16,322 bases of DNA from Candidatus Spyradosoma merdigallinarum. GTDB lineage: Bacteria; Verrucomicrobiota; Verrucomicrobiia; Opitutales; UBA953. The position numbers were made by a program, and so were the translations under genes. The notes under the pieces were generated by a model, which searched no databases, was not told where the DNA came from, and worked only from the letters and a program-made list of their open reading frames with translations. Within the stretch, counting starts at the first letter, position 1; the number at the start of each line of letters is the position of its first letter. The stretch is from the NCBI GenBank assembly GCA_018713755.1, contig DVOG01000082.1:1-16322 (forward strand), given 5' to 3'. This document shows, piece by piece, positions 6,863-14,038 of the stretch.

Positions 6863-8782
6863 TTACGAAAGAACGCCGGAAACCAGCGCCGCCGCGACGA
6901 CGAGCGCACCGAACGCCGTCCAGAACACGGGAACGGCGCCGTTCCCGTTCTGGATGAACCGCCGCGAAACGCTGCCCAGCACTGCGGGAATCCCCGCGAC
7001 GACGCCGCGCACCGCCAACATGTTGATCAGCGCCATGTCGAACAAGGCGACGAGCATCGCGAAGCGCTGCTGAACCTTGGAAATGTACCAGCCGTAAAGC
7101 GTGTCCATATAACGGTATTCCAGCGCCTTGTAAATCGCCGGAGAACGTTCCCGCAACCTGTCCTCGCCCGTAGATGTGCGGTAGAAAACGACCGCGAGCC
7201 CGAGCCCGACGACGAGAATCGCGACGCCCAGCACGAACATCGGCGTGACCAGCCCCGCCTCGGCGAGCCGCTCATGCAGCTCGTGATAGCCTTCGGAGAA
7301 AACCGTCGTCGCCGAAGCCGGGAACAGCGCGTTCATTTTGCCGCCCAGCCAGGAAAGACCGTCCGTTCCCGCGAGAAACCAGCCCGCGCCGAGCGAGAAA
7401 ATCACGCCGAGCACCACCAGCGGGAGCGTCATCCACGGAGAAGATTCTTTCGCGTGTTCCGCACCGCGTCCGTGCGCCTTCCCGAGGAAGACCATCGCGA
7501 ACATGCGCCCGATGTAAAGCGTCGTGCCCAACGCCGCGACCGCCAGCGCGATGAACGCGGGCATGTTCCCCTGCAGATACGCGCCGGAGAGAATCATGTC
7601 CTTCGAATACCAGCCCGCCATCCACGGGAACGCGCAGATGGAAAGTCCGGCGACGACGAAGGCCGCCGCCGTCAGCGGCATTTTTTTCAGAAGCCCGCCC
7701 ATCTTCGTCATGTCCTGCTCGTGATGGCAGGCGTGAATGACCGAGCCGGAGCAAAGGAAGAGCGTCGCCTTGAAAAAGGCGTGCATGCCCATGTGCAGCA
7801 ACGCGATTTCAGGCAAGCCGAGCCCGATCGCCGCGCCCATGAAGCCCAAGTGCGACAGCGTCGAATACGCCAAAGATTTCTTGATGTCCGTCTGCCCGAG
7901 CGCGCAAAGCCCGCCCAAAGCCGCCATGCCCGCGCAAAGCCACAGCATCGCCGTCAGCACTTCCGGCGTGAGCAGGAAGAAGATGCGCACCATGAAAAAC
8001 ACGCCCGCCGCGACCATCGTCGCCGCGTGAATCAGCGCGGAAACCGGCGTCGGGCCCGCCATCGCGTCCGTCAGCCACACGTGCAGCGGGAACTGCGCGG
8101 ACTTTCCGAGGAAGCCGCACATCAGCAGCAGCCCAATCGACGTGAACGTCATTTCCCCGTTCGCGACCAGCGCCTCAAGCTCCGCGAAATTCGTCGTGCC
8201 GTACTGCGCGTAGCAGAGAATGATGCCGACGAGGAAGCCCAGGTCGCCCACGCGGTTGGCGATGAACGCCTTCTTCGACGCCATCGACGCGTAGTCCGTG
8301 TCGTAGTAATGCGCGATGAGCATGTAGGAGCTGAACCCGACGAGCTCCCAGAAAATGAACGTCATGAAAAGGTTGTCCGCGAGAATAATCCCCAAAATCG
8401 AGAACATGAACACGCTCAATCCCGCGAAAAACCGCCCGCGCGCCTTGTCGTCATCCATGTAGCCGACGGAAAACACGTGAATCCAAAACGCCACGAACGT
8501 CACCGCGAAAAGCATCGCCGCGCCGTTCCCGTCAATCGAAAGCCCGATCGTCTCAAGCTCCCGAAAACCGCCGAGCGCGAAGCCCGGGAGCGTAGCGCTC
8601 GCCGACGGATTCGCGGGATCGAGCCCCAGAAGCAGCGCCAGCGAAGCGACGAGAATCACGCCCGCCGCCGTCACCGAAATCGCGGGAGCGACGATGCGGG
8701 AACGCCGGAAGAAAAATGCGGAAACGACCGCCGCCGCAAGCGGCGTGAGCAGAATCACGCGAAGCAGGGTTTCATTGTCCAT
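6863..8782 (-). CDS. nuoL: NADH-quinone oxidoreductase subunit L
   Basis: NuoL is the distal antiporter-like subunit of complex I, with a long lateral helix along the membrane arm. The 639-residue protein has the expected length and blocks: FIFWELVGFSSYMLIAHYY (142-160, with E146), GFLGKSAQFPLHVWLTDAMA then GPTPVSALIHAATMVAAGVF (223-262), HAFFKATLFLCSGSVIHA (334-351) and FPWMAGWYSKDMILSGAY (385-402). The C-terminus retains YRYMDTLYGWYISK and a final hydrophobic helix. Translation starts at ATG 8782, 13 bases after nuoK, with no clear Shine-Dalgarno site, suggesting coupling to nuoK. A 22-bp motif palindrome lies inside the C-terminal coding part. No missing key residue was noticed. Confidence 0.96.
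   Translation of the reverse strand: MDNETLLRVILLTPLAAAVVSAFFFRRSRIVAPAISVTAAGVILVASLALLLGLDPANPSASATLPGFALGGFRELETIGLSIDGNGAAMLFAVTFVAFWIHVFSVGYMDDDKARGRFFAGLSVFMFSILGIILADNLFMTFIFWELVGFSSYMLIAHYYDTDYASMASKKAFIANRVGDLGFLVGIILCYAQYGTTNFAELEALVANGEMTFTSIGLLLMCGFLGKSAQFPLHVWLTDAMAGPTPVSALIHAATMVAAGVFFMVRIFFLLTPEVLTAMLWLCAGMAALGGLCALGQTDIKKSLAYSTLSHLGFMGAAIGLGLPEIALLHMGMHAFFKATLFLCSGSVIHACHHEQDMTKMGGLLKKMPLTAAAFVVAGLSICAFPWMAGWYSKDMILSGAYLQGNMPAFIALAVAALGTTLYIGRMFAMVFLGKAHGRGAEHAKESSPWMTLPLVVLGVIFSLGAGWFLAGTDGLSWLGGKMNALFPASATTVFSEGYHELHERLAEAGLVTPMFVLGVAILVVGLGLAVVFYRTSTGEDRLRERSPAIYKALEYRYMDTLYGWYISKVQQRFAMLVALFDMALINMLAVRGVVAGIPAVLGSVSRRFIQNGNGAVPVFWTAFGALVVAAALVSGVLS
6927..6948. repeat. 22-bp perfect palindrome of two iterated motifs inside nuoL
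   Basis: CGGGAACG (6928-6935) and CGTTCCCG (6940-6947) face each other across GCGC, and the symmetry extends one further base pair on each side. This is the opposite arrangement (head-to-head) to the palindrome at 578-601. It encodes part of QNGNGAVPVF near the NuoL C-terminus. Confidence 0.8.
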
Positions 8783-8795
8783 GGCTGTGAAAAAT

Positions 8796-9095
8796 TCAGT
8801 TTTTCAAAGATTGCAGGTCGTCGAGTTCCACTGTCTTGAGCCGGCGGAAAAGCGCGACGATCAGCGCGAGCCCCACGGCGACTTCCGCCGCCGCGATCGT
8901 CAGCACGAAAAAGCAGAAAACCGCGCCGTCCATCAGCCCGCAGAACTTGGAAAACGCGACCAGCGCGAGCATCGCCGCCGCCAGCATCATTTCCAGCGAC
9001 ATGTAGACGACGAGAATGTTGCGCCGCGCGACGGCGCCCGTGAGCCCGACGCCGAAAAGCAGCCCGGCAAGAATCAGAAAGTGCGACAAGGTCAT
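8796..9095 (-). CDS. nuoK: NADH-quinone oxidoreductase subunit K
   Basis: NuoK is a small three-helix subunit of the complex I membrane arm in the proton-transfer path. The 99-residue product is the standard length. The two conserved membrane glutamates are present as E35 (in VVYMSLEMMLAA) and E71 (in LTIAAAEVAVGLAL). The start is ATG 9095, with GGGAG seven bases upstream (9103-9107), one of the few clear Shine-Dalgarno sites in the window. It starts 29 bases after the nuoJ stop and ends 13 bases before nuoL. Nothing unusual was seen. Confidence 0.97.
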   Translation of the reverse strand: MTLSHFLILAGLLFGVGLTGAVARRNILVVYMSLEMMLAAAMLALVAFSKFCGLMDGAVFCFFVLTIAAAEVAVGLALIVALFRRLKTVELDDLQSLKN

Positions 9096-9124
9096 GAGAA
9101 AACTCCCGATTTTTCAGTTGAAAA

Positions 9125-9703
9125 TCATTTCTGCCCGCAGCAGCCGCAGCAGCAACCGCCGTCTTTTTCCTTCTTCTGTTCCGCGTTCCCGCGGCGACGA
9201 TGCGCATGCAGCATGAAAACGGAAACCATCGCGGCGAGCAGCAGCAGCGCCGCCGCCTCCACCAGGACGGCGTATTTCGTGAAAAGTGGCCAGCCGAACG
9301 CCGTCGGGCTGTCCGAATAGGCGAGCGCGGGAACCTCCGCCGCCGGAAGCGCCTCCGCGGGAACGGAGCCGGACCAGCCGAAAAGCCAGAACGTTCCCGC
9401 CGCGCACAGCGCGAAAAACACGGCGCCGCCCAAAGCCGCGCCCGCCCAGCCGCGCTTCAGCGCGGGAACGTCCGGGTCGATCAGCATGACGACGAACAGG
9501 AAAAGCACAATCACCGCGCCCGCGTAAATCATGATCAGCAGCGTCGCCAAAAACGGCGCGTCCAAAAGAAAAAGATTCGCCGCGACACCGACGATCGTCA
9601 CGATCATCGCGACGACGCAGTTCACTGGCTTGCGGTTGACCACGACGAGCAGCGCGCTCGCCAGCGTCAGCGCCGCAAATAGGTAGAACAAAGTATCAGC
9701 CAT
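9125..9703 (-). CDS. nuoJ: NADH-quinone oxidoreductase subunit J with cysteine-rich tail
   Basis: NuoJ is a membrane-arm subunit whose third helix changes shape during the catalytic cycle. The 192-residue protein starts MADTLFYLFAALTLASALLV. It contains the family signature LIMIYAGAVIVLFLFVVMLI (56-75), with Y60 in the helix that forms the pi-bulge. Five hydrophobic segments can be recognised, the last at about 143-165. The tail is unusual: HAHRRRGNAEQKKEKDGG followed by CCCGCCGQK, giving C184, C185, C186, C188 and C189. ATG 9703 gives the canonical N-terminus; no Shine-Dalgarno site is visible. It is the first gene of nuoJKLMN. The genes for nuoA-I are not next to it, because nadC lies upstream in the opposite direction. 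Confidence 0.94.
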   Translation of the reverse strand: MADTLFYLFAALTLASALLVVVNRKPVNCVVAMIVTIVGVAANLFLLDAPFLATLLIMIYAGAVIVLFLFVVMLIDPDVPALKRGWAGAALGGAVFFALCAAGTFWLFGWSGSVPAEALPAAEVPALAYSDSPTAFGWPLFTKYAVLVEAAALLLLAAMVSVFMLHAHRRRGNAEQKKEKDGGCCCGCCGQK

Positions 9704-9868
9704 AAGTGCCGAGACTTTAACGCTTTCGCCCGGCGAGAGAAAGAAAAATCTTTTCTTCGCCCGAGCCGCCGGAAGGAAAACGCGGGAGCAAAATCCGCGC
9801 GTTGCGCGCGCACGCCGAAAAAACGCGCTTGCGGGACGCAGCCGGAAGGCGTTTCTTCTGAATCCGTC
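9704..9868. promoter_or_regulatory. Divergent intergenic region between nuoJ and nadC
   Basis: This 165-base spacer must hold the start signals for both the nuoJKLMN run (minus strand) and nadC (plus strand). I could not identify a convincing -35/-10 pair for either. A GC-rich stretch (GCGCGTTGCGCGCGC, about 9796-9810) is self-complementary. Confidence 0.45.
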
Positions 9869-10804
9869 ATGAAAAAGACTCTGCAGGAAGCGCCGGGACT
9901 TTGCCGCCGGCTCGCATGGAACGAAATCGATCCCGCCTACCTGAAGGCGCTCGTCGCTCTCGCCCGCGACGAGGACATTGCGGGAACGGGACTCTGCGCC
10001 GCGCTGCGCCCGGCGCGCGCCGGCGACCCGACGACGGAAACGACCGCCCCGGGCGCGAAAATCGCCTCGGCGCGCTTCGTCGCGCGCAAGCCCTGCACGC
10101 TTTCCGGCCTGCCGCTCGTTCCCGTCATCCTCGACGTCTACGGCGGGAACGCCGAAGCGCGCATGAGCGTTTCCGACGGCGAAAGCGTTCCCGCGGGAAC
10201 CGTCGTCGGGACGCTCCGCGGCGACGCCGCGCAGATGCTGACCGCAGAGCGCGTGATGCTGAATTTTCTCCAGCGCATGAGCGGCATCGCCACGCAGGCC
10301 GCGCGCTACGTCGCCGCGCTCGGCGACACGAAGACGCGTCTGCTCGACACGCGCAAAACGACGCCCGGACACCGCGTGCTCGACAAATACGCCGTCGGCT
10401 GCGGCGGCGCATGGAACCACCGCATCGGGCTCTTCGACCGCCTCATGCTCAAAGACAACCACCTCGCCGCGGACGAAGCCGCCGCGGGAACGCGCCTCGC
10501 GGAAACCGTCCGCCGCTCCCGCGCCGAACGCCCCGACCTGCTCTGCGAAGTCGAAGTCGACTCCCTCGCCCAAATCCCGCCCGTGCTCGAAGCGGGAGCG
10601 GACATCATTCTGCTCGACAACTTTTCCCTCGAAAACCTCAAAAAAGCCGTCGCGCTCATCGGCGACGAAGCCTGGACGGAAATCAGCGGCGGCGTTTCGC
10701 TCGAGACGCTTCCCGCCCTCGGCGCCGTCGGCGCGGATTTCGTCTCCTGCGGCGCGCTCACGCATAACGTCCCGTGGATCGACATCGGTTTGGACTGGGA
10801 CTGA
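9869..10804 (+). CDS. nadC: Nicotinate-nucleotide pyrophosphorylase (carboxylating)
   Basis: NadC (quinolinate phosphoribosyltransferase) converts quinolinate and PRPP to nicotinate mononucleotide, CO2 and pyrophosphate in NAD synthesis. The 311-residue protein shows the family's blocks in order: TAERVMLNFLQRMSGIAT (125-142), DTRKTTPGHRVLDKYAV (160-176), NHRIGLFDRLMLKDNH (183-198), EVEVDS (227-232), DIILLDNF (245-252) and ISGGV (272-276). The usual CGGGxNHR reads CGGAWNHR, a small deviation. The ATG at 9869 gives a typical N-terminus; GGAAGG is about 20 bases upstream, too far to be a normal ribosome site. The next gene starts 19 bases after its stop, so the two are probably co-transcribed. 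It contains the motif palindrome GTTCCCGCGGGAAC at 10187-10200. Confidence 0.96.
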   Translation: MKKTLQEAPGLCRRLAWNEIDPAYLKALVALARDEDIAGTGLCAALRPARAGDPTTETTAPGAKIASARFVARKPCTLSGLPLVPVILDVYGGNAEARMSVSDGESVPAGTVVGTLRGDAAQMLTAERVMLNFLQRMSGIATQAARYVAALGDTKTRLLDTRKTTPGHRVLDKYAVGCGGAWNHRIGLFDRLMLKDNHLAADEAAAGTRLAETVRRSRAERPDLLCEVEVDSLAQIPPVLEAGADIILLDNFSLENLKKAVALIGDEAWTEISGGVSLETLPALGAVGADFVSCGALTHNVPWIDIGLDWD

Positions 10805-10823
10805 GAAAAAATTCTTCCCGCGC

Positions 10824-11306
10824 GTGCGCCTGCTTTTTCTGACGGATTCTCTCGGCGAAAATTCGCCGGATGCGGACGGGCTCGTCCGCCTCGTCGCGAG
10901 CCTGAACGCGTCCGGCGCCGAATGCGCCGTCATTTCTTTTCTCCCCTGCCGGAAAAAGCGGCGGGAACGCATCGCCGCGCTCGGCGTTCCCGTGCGCTAC
11001 ATGCAGGCGTTCAATTCCCGCGTGAAATTTTACGCTCCGGGACTGACGGGCGCCGTCCTGCTCTTTCGCCCCGATGCCGTCGTCCTCGCCGCTCCCGCCG
11101 CGCACCTGCACGCCGGCCCGCTTTCCCGCGCCTTCCGCGGCCTGCGCCTCGTCTCTTTCCTGCCGCGCGGGAACGCCGGCGCGCTCTGCCGCCTCGCGCG
11201 CAGGCGCTGCGCCGCGTCGATCGACGCGCCGTTCCCGCCGGAAAACGCGCCCGAGGAAACGCAACGCGCCTTTCTCGACGCCTTCGTCGCCGCCCTCGTC
11301 TCTTAG
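10824..11306 (+). CDS. Short protein resembling the N-terminal half of a GT4 glycosyltransferase
   Basis: A GTG start at 10824 gives 160 residues. The opening MRLLFLTDSLGENSPDADG, followed by LVRLVASLNASGAECAVISF, has the beta-loop-helix pattern of the N-terminal Rossmann half of GT4-family glycosyltransferases ('RILFLTDSL... LARALAARGHEV'). RIAALGVPVRYM and LLFRPDAVVLAAPAAHLHAG continue that pattern. The C-terminal sugar-nucleotide-binding half is absent. The protein ends after a Cys/Arg-rich segment and a short helix, and the following bases hold only a promoter and the next gene. It may be a truncated remnant or a genuine single-domain protein. It lies 19 bases after nadC. The frame is likely real, the function uncertain. 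Confidence 0.6.
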   Translation: MRLLFLTDSLGENSPDADGLVRLVASLNASGAECAVISFLPCRKKRRERIAALGVPVRYMQAFNSRVKFYAPGLTGAVLLFRPDAVVLAAPAAHLHAGPLSRAFRGLRLVSFLPRGNAGALCRLARRRCAASIDAPFPPENAPEETQRAFLDAFVAALVS

Positions 11307-11354
11307 CGTGAAAATCGCCGACCGACCGCGCGGACGCTCTTGCGCGAAAAAAGC

Positions 11355-11383
11355 TTTACGCCGCGAAATCCTCGGTCTATTTT
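11355..11383 (+). promoter_or_regulatory. Candidate promoter of the PEP-CTERM protein gene
   Basis: TTTACG and TATTTT are separated by 17 bases, each matching four of six sigma70 consensus positions. The predicted transcript start, near 11390, is about 20 bases before the ATG at 11411 and upstream of the poly-C tract. Confidence 0.3.
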
Positions 11384-11456
11384 TGCTTTTTTTCCAAATC
11401 TGAAGCAACAATGAAAACGACAGACTATCGTAAAAAGCGGGCGGGCGAAATTTCAT

Positions 11457-11467
11457 CCCCCCCCCCC
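11457..11467 (+). repeat. Poly-C tract of 11 bases at the 5' end of the PEP-CTERM gene
   Basis: Eleven consecutive C residues follow ATG AAA at 11411 by 46 bases. With 11 C the frame from 11411 ends at a TGA at 11486. With 12 or 9 C it would join the main frame and extend it to 11411. Such tracts change length by slipped-strand mispairing, and are also frequent sites of sequencing error. Confidence 0.9.
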
Positions 11468-11484
11468 ACTTCTTCCGCGATGAT

Positions 11485-12834
11485 TTGATTCGCGGAGGCT
11501 CTCCGCTTGCGGGAAAACGCGCGGGAACGACGAAGCCCGAAGCTTTCGTCGCGTTCGCCGCGCTTTTTTGCGCCGCGGCTCTTCCCGCGGCCGCGCAGGA
11601 ATTCGACCGCGAGCTCGTCTACGACGGCGGCGAGCACCCGTGGGTAGGCACGGTTCCGTGGGTCTACTACAATTGGGGCGGCAATATCGGCGGCCTTTAC
11701 CATTTCGGAAACGAAACCTCCACCATGGGCGGGATTTCCGAAGAAACCTGGCGCTACGTTTTCAGAGAAGACCACCAAGGCACGGTGAAAATCCTGCATA
11801 CCGTGTCGCCCGGCGAAATCGTCGTCGAAAGCGGAGATTACGTCTTCGCGCCGGCGGGTTGGGAGGACAACGGACTGCTGAACCAGAGCGTCGACGGCTC
11901 CATCAAAGGAAGCGGCGATCTGATCGTGAACGCCGGCGCGTCGCTGGCGATATACATCGACAACGAATACTCGGGCGACACGATCGTTGAGGGAACGCTG
12001 ACCGCCGCCGTCAACGAAGACTCGGGATACAACACCGGGCACGGCGCGTTCGGCACGGGCACGCTGCGCGTCGGGAGCACGGGAACGGTGAACCTGAACG
12101 GGACGGTTCAGAAGAACGCCGCGGCGGAAATCGCGGGAACGCTCAATCTCGGCGAAAACAGATCCGGCGCGACGGCGGCCTACAATCCGTTCGCGGAGGC
12201 GACGGGAGCGGTTTCGCTGGTTTCCGGCGGCACGCTCGATCTCGGCGGGAACGCGAACGTCACGATGCCGCTCGCCGTTTCCGGCGGCACGATCGCGCAC
12301 GGCACGCTGAGCGGGAACGTCGACGTCGCGCTCGATCACGGCGCGGATCTGAAACTCGACGGCGCGACGCTTTCGCGAACCGTTTCCGGCCTTAAACTTT
12401 CCGGCGGGAGCGCGGTTTCGCTCGAAAACGGCGCGAGCCTTTCCGTGAACGGGCTCGTCGTCGAAGTTTCTTCCGTCGACGCGGCGGCGATCACGCTGAG
12501 CGGGAACAGCGCGCTGACGCTGGGCGGCTCGCTTAAGCTGAACATCGACGACGCGCTGCTTGCGGAACTGCTCGAAAACCAGGGCACGGCGAGCGTTCAG
12601 GTCGTTTCCGTGGCGGACGCCGGCGATTCCGGCGCGGCGGACTGCATCAAGGGCACGTTCGCCTCGGTTCAAGTCAACGACGGTTCGCTGTGGACGGCGA
12701 CGTTCGACCCGACGACGGGCGGCGTGCTCATTTCCGCCGTTCCCGAGCCCGCGTTCATCGGTCTGCTCTTCGGAGCGTTCGGCCTGCTTCACGCGACGCG
12801 CAGGCGTCCGCGTTCCCGCCGCCCGCAAGCCTGA
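11485..12834 (+). CDS. PEP-CTERM surface or exported protein with beta-strand repeats
   Basis: The frame encodes about 449 residues. A hydrophobic export segment (FVAFAALFCAAALPAAAQ, about 21-38) is followed by a Gly/Ser/Thr/Asn-rich body. YSGDTIVEGTLTAA resembles passenger-associated (autotransporter-type) repeats, and GTLNLG, GGTLDLGG, GTLSGN and NSALTLGG continue a beta-helix-like pattern. The C-terminus is a PEP-CTERM sorting tail: VPEP at 419-422, a hydrophobic helix at 423-437, then RRRPRSRR. Such tails are recognised by exosortase systems during export and anchoring. The start is uncertain. In the present sequence only a TTG at 11485 is available, while the natural-looking ATG AAA at 11411 is one base out of frame across the poly-C tract, so the gene may be phase-variable or misread. 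It is probably a single-gene transcript ending near 12880. Confidence 0.82.
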   Translation: MIRGGSPLAGKRAGTTKPEAFVAFAALFCAAALPAAAQEFDRELVYDGGEHPWVGTVPWVYYNWGGNIGGLYHFGNETSTMGGISEETWRYVFREDHQGTVKILHTVSPGEIVVESGDYVFAPAGWEDNGLLNQSVDGSIKGSGDLIVNAGASLAIYIDNEYSGDTIVEGTLTAAVNEDSGYNTGHGAFGTGTLRVGSTGTVNLNGTVQKNAAAEIAGTLNLGENRSGATAAYNPFAEATGAVSLVSGGTLDLGGNANVTMPLAVSGGTIAHGTLSGNVDVALDHGADLKLDGATLSRTVSGLKLSGGSAVSLENGASLSVNGLVVEVSSVDAAAITLSGNSALTLGGSLKLNIDDALLAELLENQGTASVQVVSVADAGDSGAADCIKGTFASVQVNDGSLWTATFDPTTGGVLISAVPEPAFIGLLFGAFGLLHATRRRPRSRRPQA

Positions 12835-12880
12835 CGCGCCGGCAAGGGAGCTCCGAAACCGCTCCGCGGCGCGCATTTTT
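12835..12880 (+). terminator. Probable intrinsic terminator after the PEP-CTERM gene
   Basis: CGCGCC (12835-12840) pairs with GGCGCG (12868-12873), and GGAGC (12847-12851) pairs with GCTCC (12861-12865) inside it. A run of five T follows (12876-12880). The stem is interrupted and the T run short, so this is moderate evidence. Confidence 0.45.
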
Positions 12881-12884
12881 CCGC

Positions 12885-12913
12885 TTGACGCCGCGCCGCG
12901 GAAAAATCTTAAT
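12885..12913 (+). promoter_or_regulatory. Candidate sigma70-type promoter of rpsP
   Basis: TTGACG (five of six consensus positions) and CTTAAT (four of six) are separated by 17 bases. The transcript would start about 35 bases before the rpsP ATG. It lies directly after the preceding terminator, as expected for a separately controlled ribosomal-protein gene. Confidence 0.4.
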
Positions 12914-12955
12914 TGCTTTTTCCTTTTCAATTTTCAACAAAGACAGACACAAACA

Positions 12956-13234
12956 ATGCTTCGTATCAGACTGCAACGCCACGGTTCAACTCACGCGCCG
13001 ATTTACCGCATCGCCGTTTGCGAAAACACCGCACGCCGCGACGGGCGCTTCGTTGAAATCCTCGGCACCTACAATCCTTCGCCCAAAGGCAAGGCGGTCG
13101 GGCTGACGCTCGACGTCGCCCGCGCGGACTACTGGCTCCGTTGCGGCGCCCAGCCTTCCGACACGGCGCGCTCCCTGATCAAGCGCGCCCGCAAGGAAGC
13201 GGCGGAAGCGGCTCCCGCTCCCGCGGCGGCCTGA
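12956..13234 (+). CDS. rpsP: 30S ribosomal protein S16
   Basis: S16 is a small-subunit protein needed for 30S assembly. The 92-residue product starts MLRIRLQRHGSTHAPIYRIA and continues with GRFVEILGTYNP (about 31-42) and RADYWLRCGAQPSDTARSLI, all characteristic of S16. It ends in an Ala/Pro-rich tail. I chose the ATG at 12956 because it gives this canonical start; the frame is open upstream into the preceding gene's DNA but that part is not S16. The leader AGACAGACACAAACA is CA-rich and has no Shine-Dalgarno site. A terminator follows at 13259. In many bacteria rimM comes next; here it does not. Confidence 0.97.
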   Translation: MLRIRLQRHGSTHAPIYRIAVCENTARRDGRFVEILGTYNPSPKGKAVGLTLDVARADYWLRCGAQPSDTARSLIKRARKEAAEAAPAPAAA

Positions 13235-13258
13235 GGTTCCGCGTTCCCGCGGATTTCG

Positions 13259-13307
13259 AAAACGGCGTTTCCCCGATATCGGGCGACGCCGTTTTTGTTT
13301 TTTTTTC
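13259..13307 (+). terminator. Intrinsic terminator between rpsP and trmD
   Basis: AAAACGGCGT (13259-13268) pairs perfectly with ACGCCGTTTT (13286-13295), enclosing a second self-complementary stretch CCCGATATCGGG (13272-13283). A T-rich tract follows (13292-13306). It would end or attenuate transcription after rpsP, lowering read-through to trmD. Confidence 0.8.
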
Positions 13308-13333
13308 TTATCTGCCGAAAATTTTCTCCCGCC

Positions 13334-14038
13334 GTGCGAATCGACATTCTCACGCTGTTTCCGGAAATGGTCTCGGGGTTTTTCTCCGCGAGCATTCTCG
13401 GCCGCGCCGTGAAAAAAGGCATCCTCGACATCCGGCTGCACGACATCCGCGACTGGTCGACGGACAAGCACCGTCGCGTGGACGACCGCCCTTTCGGCGG
13501 CGGCGCGGGCATGCTGATGACGCCCCAGCCCGTTTTCGACGCGGTGGAAAGCGTGCGCGGGAACGCGCCGGAAGACGCGGGAACGCCCGTCGTCTATCTG
13601 TGCCCGGACGGCGAGCCGCTGACCAACGGCATCGCGCGGGAACTTGCCGCGGAAAAGCGACTGATTCTGCTCAGCGGGCACTACGAAGGCATCGACCAGC
13701 GCATCCGAGACGCGCTCGTCACGCGGGAAATTTCCATCGGCGATTACGTGCTGACCAACGGGACAATCGCCGCCGCGGTGCTCGTCGACTGCATCGCGCG
13801 GCAAATTCCCGGCGTCCTCGGAAAAGAAAATTCCTTGACGAGCGACAGCTTCAATGACAAGCTGTTGTCCTTTCCGCAGTTCACGCGCCCGGAAGTCTTC
13901 CGCGATATGCCCGTGCCGCCGGTTCTCCTTTCGGGGAATCACGCTGAAATTCAGCGCTGGCGACGGGAACAGCAGATTCGGAAAACGAAGGAGCGCCGCC
14001 CGGAACTTTTCATTTCAAAAGAAAACCAAAAGTCATGA
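13334..14038 (+). CDS. trmD: tRNA (guanine37-N1)-methyltransferase
   Basis: TrmD uses S-adenosylmethionine to methylate G37 next to the tRNA anticodon, preventing frameshifts. It has the SPOUT knot fold. The 234-residue protein shows RIDILTLFPEMV at the N-terminus and RPFGGGAGMLM (52-62). The cofactor-binding knot is at LLSGHYEGIDQR (112-123) and SIGDYVLTNG (134-143). R156 and D171 (in SLTSDSFND) match the catalytic Arg154 and Asp169 of the E. coli enzyme. I chose GTG at 13334 because it gives the normal N-terminus and normal length; there is no Shine-Dalgarno site. Its stop overlaps the rplS start in ATGA (14035-14038), so the two are translationally coupled. Confidence 0.96.
   Translation: MRIDILTLFPEMVSGFFSASILGRAVKKGILDIRLHDIRDWSTDKHRRVDDRPFGGGAGMLMTPQPVFDAVESVRGNAPEDAGTPVVYLCPDGEPLTNGIARELAAEKRLILLSGHYEGIDQRIRDALVTREISIGDYVLTNGTIAAAVLVDCIARQIPGVLGKENSLTSDSFNDKLLSFPQFTRPEVFRDMPVPPVLLSGNHAEIQRWRREQQIRKTKERRPELFISKENQKS

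Noticed and set aside
3354..8839. Two very long plus-strand open frames (711 and 1087 codons) opposite nuoN, nuoM and nuoL
   Set aside because: They read as runs of Arg, Glu, His and Gln with no fold-like pattern and lie exactly opposite conserved membrane proteins.
9704..9868. tRNA or small RNA between nuoJ and nadC
   Set aside because: No cloverleaf arms, no T-loop sequence and no terminator were seen.
11340..11400. Terminator after the glycosyltransferase-like gene (AAAAAAGC ... GCTTTTTT)
   Set aside because: The loop would be nearly 30 bases and the stem is mostly A/T; it fits better as promoter-region sequence.
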